64,000 nucleotides of DNA, taken from contig DEZI01000017.1 in NCBI GenBank assembly GCA_002364755.1, forward strand, positions 162,685 through 226,684. The letters run 5' to 3'. Shown here in pieces: positions 18,503 to 27,589 of the stretch (position 1 is the stretch's first letter; each line of letters begins with the position of its first letter). The position numbers and the translations under genes were made by a program. The DNA is from Stenotrophomonas maltophilia. GTDB lineage: Bacteria; Pseudomonadota; Gammaproteobacteria; Xanthomonadales; Xanthomonadaceae. The notes beneath the pieces were generated by a model. The model saw nothing but the letters and a program-made list of their open reading frames with translations, made no database searches and had not been told where the DNA came from.

Positions 18503-18871
18503 ATGTCCCACTCCGTCACTTCGATTCTTTCCCAGATCCGCTCCTATCAGACCCAGATGGGACAGCCGGCGGCGCTCAACCCGCTGGCCGAAGCGCCGCG
18601 CAGCAATGCCCTGCCCGGTGCGGTCCTGGAGGCATCGCAGGTCCAGCCCGCCAGCTTCACCGAAACCCTGCGCGGCGCCATCGCCGGCGTCAACGACGCC
18701 CAGCAGAAGTCCGGCGCCCTGGCCAAGGCTTTCGAACTGGGCGAACCCGGCGCCGACCTGGCCAAGGTGATGGTCGCCTCGCAGCAGTCCCAGATCGCCT
18801 TCCGCGCCACCGTGGAAGTCCGCAACCGTCTCGTCCAGGCTTACCAGGACGTGATGAACATGCCGCTGTAA
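18503..18871 (+). CDS. fliE: Flagellar MS-ring/rod junction protein FliE
   Basis: The 122-residue product joins the MS ring to the rod and is exported first. The conserved C-terminal half is present: FTETLRGAIAGVNDAQQKSG, the GEPGADLAKVMVASQQSQIAF segment and VEVRNRLVQAYQDVMNMPL at the end. ATG 18503 is chosen because it lies downstream of the sigma54 promoter and begins MSHSVTS; the open frame extends 17 codons upstream but would start within the promoter. It is the first gene of the export/motor-core operon. Confidence 0.95.
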   Translation: MSHSVTSILSQIRSYQTQMGQPAALNPLAEAPRSNALPGAVLEASQVQPASFTETLRGAIAGVNDAQQKSGALAKAFELGEPGADLAKVMVASQQSQIAFRATVEVRNRLVQAYQDVMNMPL

Positions 18872-18884
18872 GGAACATTGACGC

Positions 18885-20531
18885 ATGGCACTGACGCTCT
18901 CCAAGGAAACCCTGAACGCCGAAAAGGCCGGGCAGTGGTTCGACCGCCTGCAGAGTCTGCAGATCACCCGCCGCCTCGGCCTGATGGCGATGATCTCGGT
19001 GGCGGTGGCGGCAGGCCTGTTCGTGTTCTTCTGGTCGCAGAAGCCCGGCATGGTCCCGCTGTACACCGGCCTGGACCAGAAGGCGACCGCCGAAGCCACC
19101 GACCTGCTGCGCGCGGCACAGATTCCGTTCGAGCTGGACCCGGCCACCGGTGGCATCACCGTGCCGGAGAAGAACCTGCACGATGCGCGCCTGAAGCTGG
19201 CCGGTTCCGGCCTGACCGACAGCGGCAAGCTCGGCTTCGAGCTGATGGAACGTGACCCCGGCTTCGGCGTCAGCCAGTTCGTCGAAAGCGCGCGCTACCA
19301 GCACGCATTGGAAACCGAACTGTCGCGCACCATCAACACCCTGCGCCCGGTGCGCGATTCGCGCGTGCACCTGGCCATTCCCAAGCCCAGCGCCTTCACC
19401 CGCCAGCGTGACGTGGCCAGCGCCTCGGTCACCCTGGAACTGCGTGGCGGCCAGCAGCTGGAACGCAGCCAGGTCGATGCCATCGTGCACATGGTGGCCG
19501 CCGCCATTCCTGATCTTGCGCCGGAACGGGTGACCATCGTCGACCAGAGCGGCCGCATGCTCAGCGTCAGCGATCCGAACAGCGAAGCGGCGGTCAACGC
19601 CGCCCAGTTCGAGCAGGTGCGCCGCCAGGAAACCTCGTTCAACCAGCGCATCCGCGAGCTGCTGGAGCCGATGACCGGCCCCGGCCGCGTCAACCCGGAA
19701 GTGAGCGTGGACATGGACTTCTCGGTGACCGAGGAAGCCCGCGAACTCTACAACGGTGAACCGCAGAAGCTCCGCAGCGAGCAGATGAGCGAGAACACCA
19801 GCAGCACCCCGGGTCCGCAGGGCGTGCCGGGCGCGACCAGCAACAGCCCGCCGGCCCAGCAGGCGGCACCGCCGACCGCGCAGACCCCGACCGAAAGCAG
19901 CAAGAACGCGACCCGCAACTACGAGCTGGACCGCACCCTGCAGCACACCCGCCAGCCGGCCGGCCGCATCAAGCGCGTCTCGGTGGCGGTGCTGGTGGAC
20001 AACGTGCCGCGCGCCGGTGCCAACGGCAAGGTCACCCCGCAGCCGCTGGCGGCCGCTGAACTGACCCGCGTCGAGGCGCTGGTGAAGCAGGCGGTGGGCT
20101 TCAACGCCGAGCGTGGCGACACCGTGTCGGTGATGAACGCGCCGTTCGTGCGCGATACCACCCCGGTGGAAGGCCCGGCCTGGTGGGAGCTGCCGTGGGT
20201 GTTCGACGCCGGCCGCATGGTGCTGGGCGCGGTCGTGGTGCTGGCGCTGCTGTTCGGCGTGCTGCGCCCTGCCCTGCGCGGCATCACCGGGCAGAACAGG
20301 AAAGACGAGAACACCGCGCTGGAACCGCACACCGCGGACGTCCAGCTGGTGGATGACGATGGCACGCCGCTGCCGGCGCTGGGCGCTGACCGCCTCAGCC
20401 TGGCCGGTGCGGATCCCCTGGCCCTGCCGGTGGATTCCTATGAGGAACGACTGCGGATGGCGCGTGAAGCCGTGAAGACCGATTCCAAGCGCGTGGCCCA
20501 GGTGGTCAAGGGCTGGGTGGCCAATGACTGA
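18885..20531 (+). CDS. fliF: MS-ring protein FliF
   Basis: The 548-residue inner-membrane protein forms the MS ring, the base on which motor and export gate assemble. One membrane segment lies near residues 37-57 (LMAMISVAVAAGLFVFFW) and another near 445-465 (MVLGAVVVLALLFGVL). Between them are the YscJ-like ring domains (VPLYTGLDQKATAEATDLL; ESARYQHALETELSRTI; RVHLAIPKPSAF). The short C-terminal tail (ERLRMAREAVKTDSKRVAQVVKGWV) is the FliG-binding segment. It overlaps fliG by 8 bases. Confidence 0.96.
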   Translation: MALTLSKETLNAEKAGQWFDRLQSLQITRRLGLMAMISVAVAAGLFVFFWSQKPGMVPLYTGLDQKATAEATDLLRAAQIPFELDPATGGITVPEKNLHDARLKLAGSGLTDSGKLGFELMERDPGFGVSQFVESARYQHALETELSRTINTLRPVRDSRVHLAIPKPSAFTRQRDVASASVTLELRGGQQLERSQVDAIVHMVAAAIPDLAPERVTIVDQSGRMLSVSDPNSEAAVNAAQFEQVRRQETSFNQRIRELLEPMTGPGRVNPEVSVDMDFSVTEEARELYNGEPQKLRSEQMSENTSSTPGPQGVPGATSNSPPAQQAAPPTAQTPTESSKNATRNYELDRTLQHTRQPAGRIKRVSVAVLVDNVPRAGANGKVTPQPLAAAELTRVEALVKQAVGFNAERGDTVSVMNAPFVRDTTPVEGPAWWELPWVFDAGRMVLGAVVVLALLFGVLRPALRGITGQNRKDENTALEPHTADVQLVDDDGTPLPALGADRLSLAGADPLALPVDSYEERLRMAREAVKTDSKRVAQVVKGWVAND

Positions 20532-21525
20532 CGTGCAACTGACCGGCGTGCAGCGCGCTGCCGTGCTGCTGCTGTCGCTGGGTGAACTGGACGCGGCCGA
20601 AGTGCTGCGCCACATGGAACCCAAGGAAGTGCAGAAGATCGGCATCGCCATGGCGACCATGACCGACATCACCCGTGACCAGGTGGGCCGGGTCATGGAC
20701 CAGTTCAACCAGGAACTGGGCTCGAAAACCTCGCTGGGCGTGGGCTCGGACGACTACATCCGCAACATGCTGATCCAGGCGCTGGGCACCGAGAAGGCCA
20801 GCGGCCTGATCGACCGCATCCTGCTGGGCCGCAACACCACCGGCCTGGACGCGCTGAAGTGGATGGACCCGCGCGCGGTGGCCGACCTGGTGCGCAACGA
20901 GCACCCGCAGATCATCGCCATCGTGATGGCCCACCTGGAGACCGACCAGGCCGCCGACGCGCTGAAGCTGCTGCCTGACCGCACCCGCGTCGACGTGCTG
21001 CTGCGCATCGCCACCCTCGACGGCATTCCGCCTAACGCGCTGAACGAACTGAACGAGATCATGGAGCGCCAGTTCGCCGGCAACCAGAACCTGAAGTCGT
21101 CCAACATCGGCGGCGTGCAGTGTGCGGCCAACATCCTCAACTTCATGGAAAGCGGCCAGGACCAGGCGATCCTGGGCGAGATCGCGCGCATCGATGCGCC
21201 GCTCAGTGGCCGCATCCAGGACCTGATGTTCGTGTTCGACGATCTGGTGGACCTGGACGACCGCGAAATGCAGCTGGTGCTGCGCGAGGTCAGCGGCGAG
21301 CGCCTGGGCCTGGCCCTGCGCGGCGCCGACATCAAGGTGCGCGACAAGATCACCCGCAACATGTCCCAGCGTGCGGCCGAGATCCTGCTGGAAGACATGG
21401 AAGCCCGTGGCCCGGTGCGCCTGTCCGATGTGGAAGGCGCGCAGCGCGAGATCCTGGCCATCGTCAAGCGCATGGCCGATGAGGGCACCGTCACCATCGG
21501 TGGCAGCGCGGAGGCGATGCTGTGA
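20524..21525 (+). CDS. fliG: Motor switch protein FliG
   Basis: The 333-residue product is the rotor subunit touched by the stators, with N (FliF-binding), middle (EHPQ motif in NEHPQIIAIVMAHL; FliM-binding) and C domains. The C-terminal torque helix with its charged residues is visible (FDDLVDLDDREMQLVLREV). Start ATG 20524 overlaps the end of fliF, and its stop overlaps the fliH GTG. Length and motifs are standard. Confidence 0.97.
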   Translation: MTDVQLTGVQRAAVLLLSLGELDAAEVLRHMEPKEVQKIGIAMATMTDITRDQVGRVMDQFNQELGSKTSLGVGSDDYIRNMLIQALGTEKASGLIDRILLGRNTTGLDALKWMDPRAVADLVRNEHPQIIAIVMAHLETDQAADALKLLPDRTRVDVLLRIATLDGIPPNALNELNEIMERQFAGNQNLKSSNIGGVQCAANILNFMESGQDQAILGEIARIDAPLSGRIQDLMFVFDDLVDLDDREMQLVLREVSGERLGLALRGADIKVRDKITRNMSQRAAEILLEDMEARGPVRLSDVEGAQREILAIVKRMADEGTVTIGGSAEAML

Positions 21526-22163
21526 GCAACGTCGTGCGCTGGCTTGCCCCCGACCTGCTGGCCCAGCCGCAACGGCAGCTGGAGCAGGAGGACATCTTCG
21601 AGCTCACAGAGCCGGACCCCGAGCACGAGCCGGAACCGGTGCTGCAGCTGCCGACCCTGGAGGAGATCCAGGCGATCCAGGACAGCGCCGAAAAGGAAGG
21701 CTTCCAGCACGGCCACGCCGAGGGCTACGGCCAGGGCCAGGCCGAGGTACGCCGCCTCGTCGCGCAGATGGAAGGCATCCTCGACAACTTCAGCCGGCCG
21801 CTGGCACGGCTGGAGAACGAGGTGGTCGGCGCGCTGGGCGAACTGGCGGTGCGCATCGCCGGCGCCCTGGTCGGTCGCGCGTACGAGGCCGACCCGGCCC
21901 TGCTGGTGCAGCTGGTGGGTGAAGCGGTGGATGCGGTGGGCGGCAGTACGCGCGAAGTGGAAGTGCGCCTGCACCCGGACGACATCGCCGCGCTCGCACC
22001 GCTGATGACCCTCACCCCGACCCAGCGCCTGGTGCCCGATACCAGCCTGAGCCGCGGCGACCTGCGCGTGCACGCCGAAGCGGTGCGCATCGATGGCACC
22101 CTGGAAGCGCGCCTGCGTGGCGCACTCGATGCGGTGATCCGCCAGACCGGAGCCACGCCATGA
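21522..22163 (+). CDS. fliH: Flagellar export regulator FliH
   Basis: A 213-residue protein from a GTG overlapping the fliG stop. It has an acidic N-terminus, a glycine-spaced helix (EGFQHGHAEGYGQGQAEVRR), and a C-terminal domain like the peripheral stalk of V/F-type ATPases. FliH dimers hold the FliI ATPase at the export gate and inhibit it. The fliI start overlaps its stop by 4 bases, fitting a stable FliH-FliI complex. Confidence 0.93.
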   Translation: MSNVVRWLAPDLLAQPQRQLEQEDIFELTEPDPEHEPEPVLQLPTLEEIQAIQDSAEKEGFQHGHAEGYGQGQAEVRRLVAQMEGILDNFSRPLARLENEVVGALGELAVRIAGALVGRAYEADPALLVQLVGEAVDAVGGSTREVEVRLHPDDIAALAPLMTLTPTQRLVPDTSLSRGDLRVHAEAVRIDGTLEARLRGALDAVIRQTGATP

Positions 22164-23536
22164 CCCCCGAACCTAACCTGCCCCCGCCGTCGACCGACTG
22201 GGCCGTGGCCCGCAACCTGCGCCTGGCCCGCCGCCTGGATGGCCTGCGCGTGGATACCGCGCATGGCCGCGGGCTGATCCGTGAGGGCGTGCTGCGCCGC
22301 GCGGTCGGCCTGACCCTGGAAGCCGTGGGCTGCGAGGCGCCGCTCGGTGCCAGCTGCAAGGTGGAAGTGGTCGACGGTGGCTGGGTCGACGCCGAAGTGG
22401 TCGGCTTTGCCGGCGAGCGTACCTACCTGATGCCAAGCGCCGAACTGCATGGCCTGCTGCCCAACGCTCGCGTGGTTCCCTCTGCGCGCCGTGGCGGCGT
22501 GGAAGTGGGCGAAGGCCTGCTCGGCCGCGTGATCGACAGCGATGGCGTGCCGCTGGATGGCAAGGGCCCGATCCGTGCGGAAGGCCATGTCGGCATGGCC
22601 GGCGTCTCGATCAATCCGCTCGCGCGCGAGCCGATCACCCAGCCGCTGGACGTCGGCGTGCGCGCCATCAACGCCCTGCTCCCGATCGGCCGCGGGCAGC
22701 GCGTGGGCCTGTTCGCAGGTTCCGGTGTCGGCAAGTCGACACTGCTGGGCATGATGACCCGCTACACCGCCGCCGACGTGATCGTCGTCGGCCTGATCGG
22801 TGAACGCGGCCGCGAAGTCCGAGATTTCGTCGAGACCACGCTGGGCGAGGAAGGCCTGCGCCGCGCCGTGGTGGTAGCCAGCCCGGCCGACCGGCCGCCG
22901 CTGGCACGCCTGCACGGTGCCTACCGCGCCACGGCCATCGCCGAGTGGTTCCGCGACCAGGGTCTGAACGTGCTGCTGCTGATGGATTCGCTGACCCGTT
23001 TCGCCCAGGCGCAGCGCGAAATCGGCCTGTCGGTGGGTGAACCGCCGACTACCCGCGGCTACCCGCCGTCGGTGTTTGCCAAGCTGCCGGCGCTGGTCGA
23101 ACGTGCCGGCAACGGCGCCAAGGGCCGTGGCTCGATCACCGCCTTCTACACCGTCCTGACCGAGGGTGATGACCCGCAGGATCCGATCGCCGATGCGGCG
23201 CGCGCCATCCTCGACGGGCACATCCTGCTCTCTCGCCGTGTGGCTGACAGCGGCCTGTACCCGGCCATCGACGTTGAATCGTCGGTCAGCCGCGTGGTCA
23301 CGGAAATTGCCGACGAGCCGTGGCGCCTGCGCATCCGCAAGCTCAAGCGCCTGGTCTCGGCCTATTCCTCCAACCGCGACCTCATCGCGATCGGTGCGTA
23401 CCAGCGCGGCAACGATGCCGCTACCGACGAAGCCCTGGAACGCTGGCCGGAAATCATGGAGTTTCTCGGCCAGGACGTGGCCAAGGCCGCTGATCTTCCG
23501 CACAGCCAGGCGGCGCTGCAGCGCCTGGTGGATTAA
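22160..23536 (+). CDS. fliI: Flagellar export ATPase FliI
   Basis: The 458-residue product is the soluble ATPase of the type III export apparatus, related to F1-beta. Walker A is GSGVGKST in LFAGSGVGKSTLLGMM; the Walker B region is LLLMDSLTRFAQAQREIGL; EPPTTRGYPPSVF follows. FliI releases substrates from chaperones and feeds the FlhA/FlhB gate. It is followed after 12 bases by fliJ with its own ribosome-binding site AGAGAG. Confidence 0.97.
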   Translation: MTPEPNLPPPSTDWAVARNLRLARRLDGLRVDTAHGRGLIREGVLRRAVGLTLEAVGCEAPLGASCKVEVVDGGWVDAEVVGFAGERTYLMPSAELHGLLPNARVVPSARRGGVEVGEGLLGRVIDSDGVPLDGKGPIRAEGHVGMAGVSINPLAREPITQPLDVGVRAINALLPIGRGQRVGLFAGSGVGKSTLLGMMTRYTAADVIVVGLIGERGREVRDFVETTLGEEGLRRAVVVASPADRPPLARLHGAYRATAIAEWFRDQGLNVLLLMDSLTRFAQAQREIGLSVGEPPTTRGYPPSVFAKLPALVERAGNGAKGRGSITAFYTVLTEGDDPQDPIADAARAILDGHILLSRRVADSGLYPAIDVESSVSRVVTEIADEPWRLRIRKLKRLVSAYSSNRDLIAIGAYQRGNDAATDEALERWPEIMEFLGQDVAKAADLPHSQAALQRLVD

Positions 23537-23548
23537 GAGAGCTGAACC

Positions 23549-24016
23549 ATGACACAGTCCAAGCGCATCGATCCCCTGCTGAAGCGCGCCCAGGAACACG
23601 AAGACGCCGTGGCCCGCGACCTGGCCGAGCGCCAGCGCGTGCTCGACACCCACCTGTCGCGCCTGGACGAGCTCCGCCGCTACGCCGAGGAGTATGCGAA
23701 CGCGCAGATGGCCGCCACCAGCCCGGCGCAGCTGCTGAACCGCCGCGCCTTCCTCGACCGCCTCGACAGCGCGGTGGAACAGCAGCAGGCCACGGTGAAC
23801 GGCAACCGCGAAAAGGTGGAAGCCGAACGCGCGCGCCTGATCCTGGCCAGCCGTGACAAGGCCGTGCTCGAACAGCTGGCCGCCAGCTATCGCGCGCAGG
23901 AAAAGGTGGTGACCGACCGCCGCGACCAGCGCGAGATGGATGACATCGGCGCCCGCCGTGCACGCCTGGCGCAGACGGCAGAACCGGACGGCGGCGAGCA
24001 GGGAGGCCGCACGTGA
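23549..24016 (+). CDS. fliJ: Flagellar export protein FliJ
   Basis: A 155-residue, almost wholly helical, charged protein (LKRAQEHEDAVARDLAERQRVL; RAQEKVVTDRRDQREMDDI), consistent with the FliJ antiparallel coiled coil that acts as the central stalk in FliI and helps recycle chaperones. Its place between fliI and fliK is standard. Its stop overlaps the GTG/ATG pair of fliK. Confidence 0.9.
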   Translation: MTQSKRIDPLLKRAQEHEDAVARDLAERQRVLDTHLSRLDELRRYAEEYANAQMAATSPAQLLNRRAFLDRLDSAVEQQQATVNGNREKVEAERARLILASRDKAVLEQLAASYRAQEKVVTDRRDQREMDDIGARRARLAQTAEPDGGEQGGRT

Positions 24017-25170
24017 TGCCCTCCGCACTGTCCAGCAGTATCGGCACCGGCAGCACCGCCAGCAGCACCGCCAGCCCGACGCGCAGCACCGGCCGCGGCA
24101 AGGACTTCGGGCAGATGCTGCAGGGCTCGCCCGCGGCCGACACCCAGGCGAAGCCTGCCAGCAACGCGACCCCGGCCAAGCCGGGCGCCTCGACCGGCAG
24201 TGCAGCACCCAACCCGGACGACAGCGCGGACAAGGCCAGGACCAGCGGCAGAGACAGCGAGGCCAGCACGACCGAGGCCACCGCGTCGAACGCGCCCTCC
24301 TCCACTGCCGCGCAGGAGAAGGACGCGGATACGGACAAAAGCGCCGACGGCGACGATGCGCCGTGGCCGCCGCTCGGTCTGGCCGGGCTGGTGCTGGCCA
24401 CGCCCGTGCCGGCCGAAGCCGCCGCGCCGGTGGTGAACACCGATGGCGCCGACGCGGCACTGCCGGCCGCTGCTCCGGCGCTGCCCACCGCACCGCCGCT
24501 GGCCGCCGGCGCAGCCGTGACCACCGCAGCGACTGCCACTGCAACGGACAGCGATGGCGACGTCGTCACCCAGCCGCTGCCGGACATGATCCTCGGCCAG
24601 CAGGCGCTGGATGGCGCCGACGACAGCGACGGCCTGCTGATCGGCGATCGCACCCCGACAGTCCCGTTGCAGGGCGCATTGCCCGCCGCGCTGCAGGACC
24701 TGAAGGCCGCGCTGGCCAGCACGCCGGTCTTCGATGGCGAACCGACGCCCACCCCGACCCTGGGTGACGACGGCTTCGACCAGGCGGTCGGCGCGCGCCT
24801 CAGCTGGCTGGCTGACCAGAAGATCGGCCACGCCCATATCCGCCTGAACCCGGAAGACCTGGGTCCGGTGGACGTGCGCCTGCAGATGAATGGCGACAAG
24901 GTCCACGCCAGCTTCAACAGCCCGCACGTGGACGTGCGCCATGCACTGGAAAGCAGCCTGCCCCGCCTGCGTGAACTGCTGGGCGAACAGGGCTTCCAGC
25001 TCGCCCATGCCGATGTCGGCCACCAGAACAGCGGCGACGGCAGTCCGTCGGCGCAGCCCGGCGGCACGGCCGACCTGGCCGGCGGCGACGGAGAACCGTC
25101 GCGGGGCGACACCACGGTGTCAGCCGCACAGCTGATGCGCCAGCGCGGGCTGCTGGACGCCTACGCGTAA
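24013..25170 (+). CDS. fliK: Hook-length control protein FliK
   Basis: A 385-residue protein with a long Ala/Thr/Pro/Asp-rich N-terminal part (about residues 1-260) and a conserved C-terminal switch domain (about 275-360: GHAHIRLNPEDLGPVDVRLQ, then LPRLRELLGEQGFQL). FliK measures hook length during export and makes FlhB change substrate class. The start is GTG 24013 or ATG 24016; both overlap the fliJ stop. The low-complexity part is typical of the ruler region and not a sign of decay. A REP pair follows, then a new sigma54 promoter. Confidence 0.92.
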   Translation: MMPSALSSSIGTGSTASSTASPTRSTGRGKDFGQMLQGSPAADTQAKPASNATPAKPGASTGSAAPNPDDSADKARTSGRDSEASTTEATASNAPSSTAAQEKDADTDKSADGDDAPWPPLGLAGLVLATPVPAEAAAPVVNTDGADAALPAAAPALPTAPPLAAGAAVTTAATATATDSDGDVVTQPLPDMILGQQALDGADDSDGLLIGDRTPTVPLQGALPAALQDLKAALASTPVFDGEPTPTPTLGDDGFDQAVGARLSWLADQKIGHAHIRLNPEDLGPVDVRLQMNGDKVHASFNSPHVDVRHALESSLPRLRELLGEQGFQLAHADVGHQNSGDGSPSAQPGGTADLAGGDGEPSRGDTTVSAAQLMRQRGLLDAYA

Positions 25171-25173
25171 GCG

Positions 25174-25233
25174 GTAGCGCCGGGCCATGCCCGGCGTGAG
25201 GTCTCCGATTCGCCGGGCATGCCCCGGCGCTAC
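25174..25233 (+). repeat. Facing pair of GTAG-type REP elements
   Basis: A plus-strand element (GTAGCGCCGGGCCATGCCCG, 25174-25195) faces its reverse copy (25211-25233, ending GGCGCTAC) over a 15-base spacer. This is the dimer form of the SMAG repeats. The pair can form a long hairpin after fliK and may end or stabilise the fliE-fliK transcript. Confidence 0.85.
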
Positions 25234-25268
25234 CGACAGTTTTCCGTCGCACCCCTCTCCTCGCGCTG

Positions 25269-25284
25269 CGGCACGCCCCTTGCA
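25269..25284 (+). promoter_or_regulatory. Sigma54 promoter of fliL operon
   Basis: CGGCAC-N5-TTGCA (25269-25274 and 25280-25284), almost the same as the fliE promoter. It is 36 bases before the fliL GTG and just after the REP pair, so fliL-R is its own RpoN/FleQ-driven transcript. Confidence 0.88.
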
Positions 25285-25319
25285 TATCCCGGTGAAGCAA
25301 CCCTCAGGAGCTTCACCTC

Positions 25320-25835
25320 GTGGCCGCAGCCGCTGACAAAACCAAGAAGACCGCCGACAAGGACAAGGCCGCCAAGCCGCGCAGTCCGCTGTTGATCACC
25401 GCCCTGGTGGCCGTGCTGGCCGCAGGTGCCGCCGGTGGCGGCGTCTGGTTCTTCAACCAGTCCAAGCACGAAGACAAGACCGCCGAGGCCCCGAAGAAGA
25501 GTGCCGTGCCGGCCCCGGCACAGTACTTCGCGCTGGATCCGGCATTCGTGGTCAATCTCAACGGCTCGGTGGACGGTCCGCGCTACCTGCAGGTGGAAGT
25601 GCAGCTGATGACCCGCGATCCGGTCGCGCTGGAAGCGATCAAGACCCACGCCCCGGCCATCCGCGCACGCCTGCTGATGCTGTTCTCGCAGGTGACCTCC
25701 GACCAGATCGCCGACATCGCCGGCAAGCAGAAGCTGCAGGCCAATGCGCTGGCCGAAGTGCAGAAGGTGCTCAAGGCCGAGACCGGCAACAACGGTGCCG
25801 ACGATCTGCTGTTCACCAGCTTCGTGACCCAGTAA
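25320..25835 (+). CDS. fliL: Flagellar basal-body protein FliL
   Basis: The 171-residue inner-membrane protein has one membrane segment (LLITALVAVLAAGAAGGGVWFF, about residues 24-45) and a periplasmic domain with YFALDPAFVVNL and GPRYLQVEVQLMTRD. FliL rings surround stators and raise torque. The start is GTG 25320, with CAGGAG at 25305-25310 as ribosome-binding site. It heads the fliLMNOPQR operon from the sigma54 promoter at 25269. Confidence 0.94.
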   Translation: MAAAADKTKKTADKDKAAKPRSPLLITALVAVLAAGAAGGGVWFFNQSKHEDKTAEAPKKSAVPAPAQYFALDPAFVVNLNGSVDGPRYLQVEVQLMTRDPVALEAIKTHAPAIRARLLMLFSQVTSDQIADIAGKQKLQANALAEVQKVLKAETGNNGADDLLFTSFVTQ

Positions 25836-25847
25836 GGGCTGCCCCCG

Positions 25848-26852
25848 ATGAATGACCTGCTGTCCCAGGATGAGATCGATGCCCTGCTCCATGGCGTGGA
25901 CAGTGGCGCGGTCGAAACCGAACCGGAGGCGCCCAGTGGCGAGGCCCGTTCGTACGATTTCGCCAGCCAGGACCGGATCATCCGCGGTCGCATGCCGACC
26001 CTGGAAATGGTCCACGAGCGTTTCGCGCGCCTGTGGCGGATCGGCCTGTTCAACCTGATCCGGCGCTCGGCCGAACTCTCGGTACGCGGCATCGAGCTGA
26101 TCAAGTTCAACGATTACATGCATTCGCTGTATGTGCCGACCAACCTGAACCTGATCCGCTTCAAGCCGCTGCGAGGCACCGGCCTGATCGTGTTCGAGCC
26201 GACCCTGGTGTTCGCCATCGTCGACAACTTCTTCGGCGGTGACGGCCGCTACCCGACCCGCATCGAAGGCCGCGAGTTCACTGCCACCGAAATGCGGGTG
26301 ATCCAGCTGCTGCTGAAGCAGACCTTCGCCGACCTGCGCGAGGCGTGGGCGCCGGTGATGGAAGTGGATTTCGAATACATCAACTCGGAAATCAACCCGC
26401 ACTTCGCCAACATCGTGACGCCGCGCGAATACGTGGTCGTGTGCCGCCTGCACGTCGAACTCGACGGCGGTGGCGGCGACATCCACGTCACCCTGCCGTA
26501 CTCGATGCTGGAGCCGATCCGCGAACTGCTCGACGCCGGCATCCAGAGCGACCGCAATGATCGCGATGCCAGCTGGGGCGTGATGCTGCGCGAGCAGCTC
26601 AACATCGCCGAAGTGACCCTGTCCAGCGTGCTGGCCAGCAAGCGCATGACCCTGCGTGACCTGACCCGGCTGAAAGTCGGCGACATCCTGCCGATCGAGC
26701 TGAACCCGCAGGTACCGCTGTGCGTGGAGAACATCCCGGTATTCACCGGCGAGTTCGGCGTCGCCAACGGCATGAACGCCGTGAAGATCACCGCTACCCA
26801 TCCGCCGGGCACCCGCCCGCGCGTACCCGTCATCCAGGAAGACCCGCAATGA
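25848..26852 (+). CDS. fliM: Motor switch protein FliM
   Basis: The 334-residue C-ring protein begins with the CheY-P docking peptide LLSQDEIDALLHG at residues 4-16. The CheC-like middle domain and the SpoA-type C-terminal domain (LRDLTRLKVGDILPIELN) follow. CheY-P binding here switches rotation. The stop overlaps the fliN start. The N-terminal peptide resembles acidic LL motifs in CheA and CheZ of this window (see findings). Confidence 0.97.
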   Translation: MNDLLSQDEIDALLHGVDSGAVETEPEAPSGEARSYDFASQDRIIRGRMPTLEMVHERFARLWRIGLFNLIRRSAELSVRGIELIKFNDYMHSLYVPTNLNLIRFKPLRGTGLIVFEPTLVFAIVDNFFGGDGRYPTRIEGREFTATEMRVIQLLLKQTFADLREAWAPVMEVDFEYINSEINPHFANIVTPREYVVVCRLHVELDGGGGDIHVTLPYSMLEPIRELLDAGIQSDRNDRDASWGVMLREQLNIAEVTLSSVLASKRMTLRDLTRLKVGDILPIELNPQVPLCVENIPVFTGEFGVANGMNAVKITATHPPGTRPRVPVIQEDPQ

Positions 26853-27184
26853 ACGATATCGACGCCCTCGAACCGACCCCGGCCCAGTTCGGCAACCTGC
26901 AGGCCGACGAGTCGATCGGCCCGGACCTGAACCTGGACGTGATCCTCGACGTGCCGGTGACCCTGTCGCTGGAAGTCGGCCGTGCCCGCCTGCCGATCCG
27001 CAACCTGCTGCAGCTCAACCAGGGCTCGGTGGTGGAACTGGAACGCGGCGCCGGCGAATCGCTGGATGTGTTCGTCAACGGCACCCTGATCGCCCATGGC
27101 GAAGTGGTGGTCATCAACGATCGCTTCGGCGTGCGCCTGACCGACGTGGTCAGCCCGAGCGAGCGGATCCGGAGACTGCGTTGA
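26849..27184 (+). CDS. fliN: Motor switch protein FliN
   Basis: A 111-residue SpoA-domain protein of the C ring (DVPVTLSLEVGRARLPIRNLL, then LNQGSVVELERGAGESLDVFVNG). It binds FliM and the FliH-FliI export complex. Start ATG 26849 overlaps the fliM stop; the longer open frame from 26720 is only a shadow of fliM. Its stop overlaps the fliO TTG. Confidence 0.96.
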   Translation: MNDIDALEPTPAQFGNLQADESIGPDLNLDVILDVPVTLSLEVGRARLPIRNLLQLNQGSVVELERGAGESLDVFVNGTLIAHGEVVVINDRFGVRLTDVVSPSERIRRLR

Positions 27185-27588
27185 GCCTGCTGCTCGCCAC
27201 CGCCCAGGCGGCTGCGAAGACCACCCCGCAGATCGGCCAGCATGCGGCCAGTGCACCGAGCCTCTTCGGCGCGGTGCTGGCGCTGCTGGCGGTGCTGGCG
27301 CTGGTGGTCGGCCTCGGCTGGCTGCTCAAGCGCATGCCGGGCAGTGGCTTCCGCCCCCCGGAGGGCATGAAGCTGGTGGCCAGCCTGAATGTCGGCGCCA
27401 AGGAACGCGTGGTGGTGGTCGAGGTCAATGGCCAGCAGCTGCTGCTGGGCGTGACCGCCGGCAGCATCAACACGCTGCACACCCTTTCCGAACCGCTGCC
27501 GCCGCCCGCGCCCGCGCGCGTGCCGGACTTCAAGAACCTGCCGAATTTCGCCCAGCTGCTGCAACAGCGGCTGCGCAAGGACCCCTGA
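27181..27588 (+). CDS. fliO: Flagellar export-gate assembly protein FliO
   Basis: A 135-residue protein with one membrane segment (FGAVLALLAVLALVVGLGWLL, about residues 31-51) and a short cytosolic domain (GMKLVASLNVGAKERVVVVEV; QQLLLGVTAGSINTLHTL). FliO scaffolds FliP ring assembly. The start is probably TTG 27181, overlapping the fliN stop; no ATG precedes the membrane segment. One base separates it from fliP. Confidence 0.9.
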   Translation: MSLLLATAQAAAKTTPQIGQHAASAPSLFGAVLALLAVLALVVGLGWLLKRMPGSGFRPPEGMKLVASLNVGAKERVVVVEVNGQQLLLGVTAGSINTLHTLSEPLPPPAPARVPDFKNLPNFAQLLQQRLRKDP

Positions 27589-27589
27589 C

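Noticed and set aside
18256..18894. Plus-strand open frame over the gap and fliE
   Set aside because: It crosses repeats and reads fliE out of frame; the composition is not protein-like.
21725..24544. Minus-strand open frame of 939 codons opposite fliH-fliK
   Set aside because: Arg/Pro/Ala-rich low-complexity reading typical of antisense high-GC DNA; the plus strand holds clear flagellar genes.
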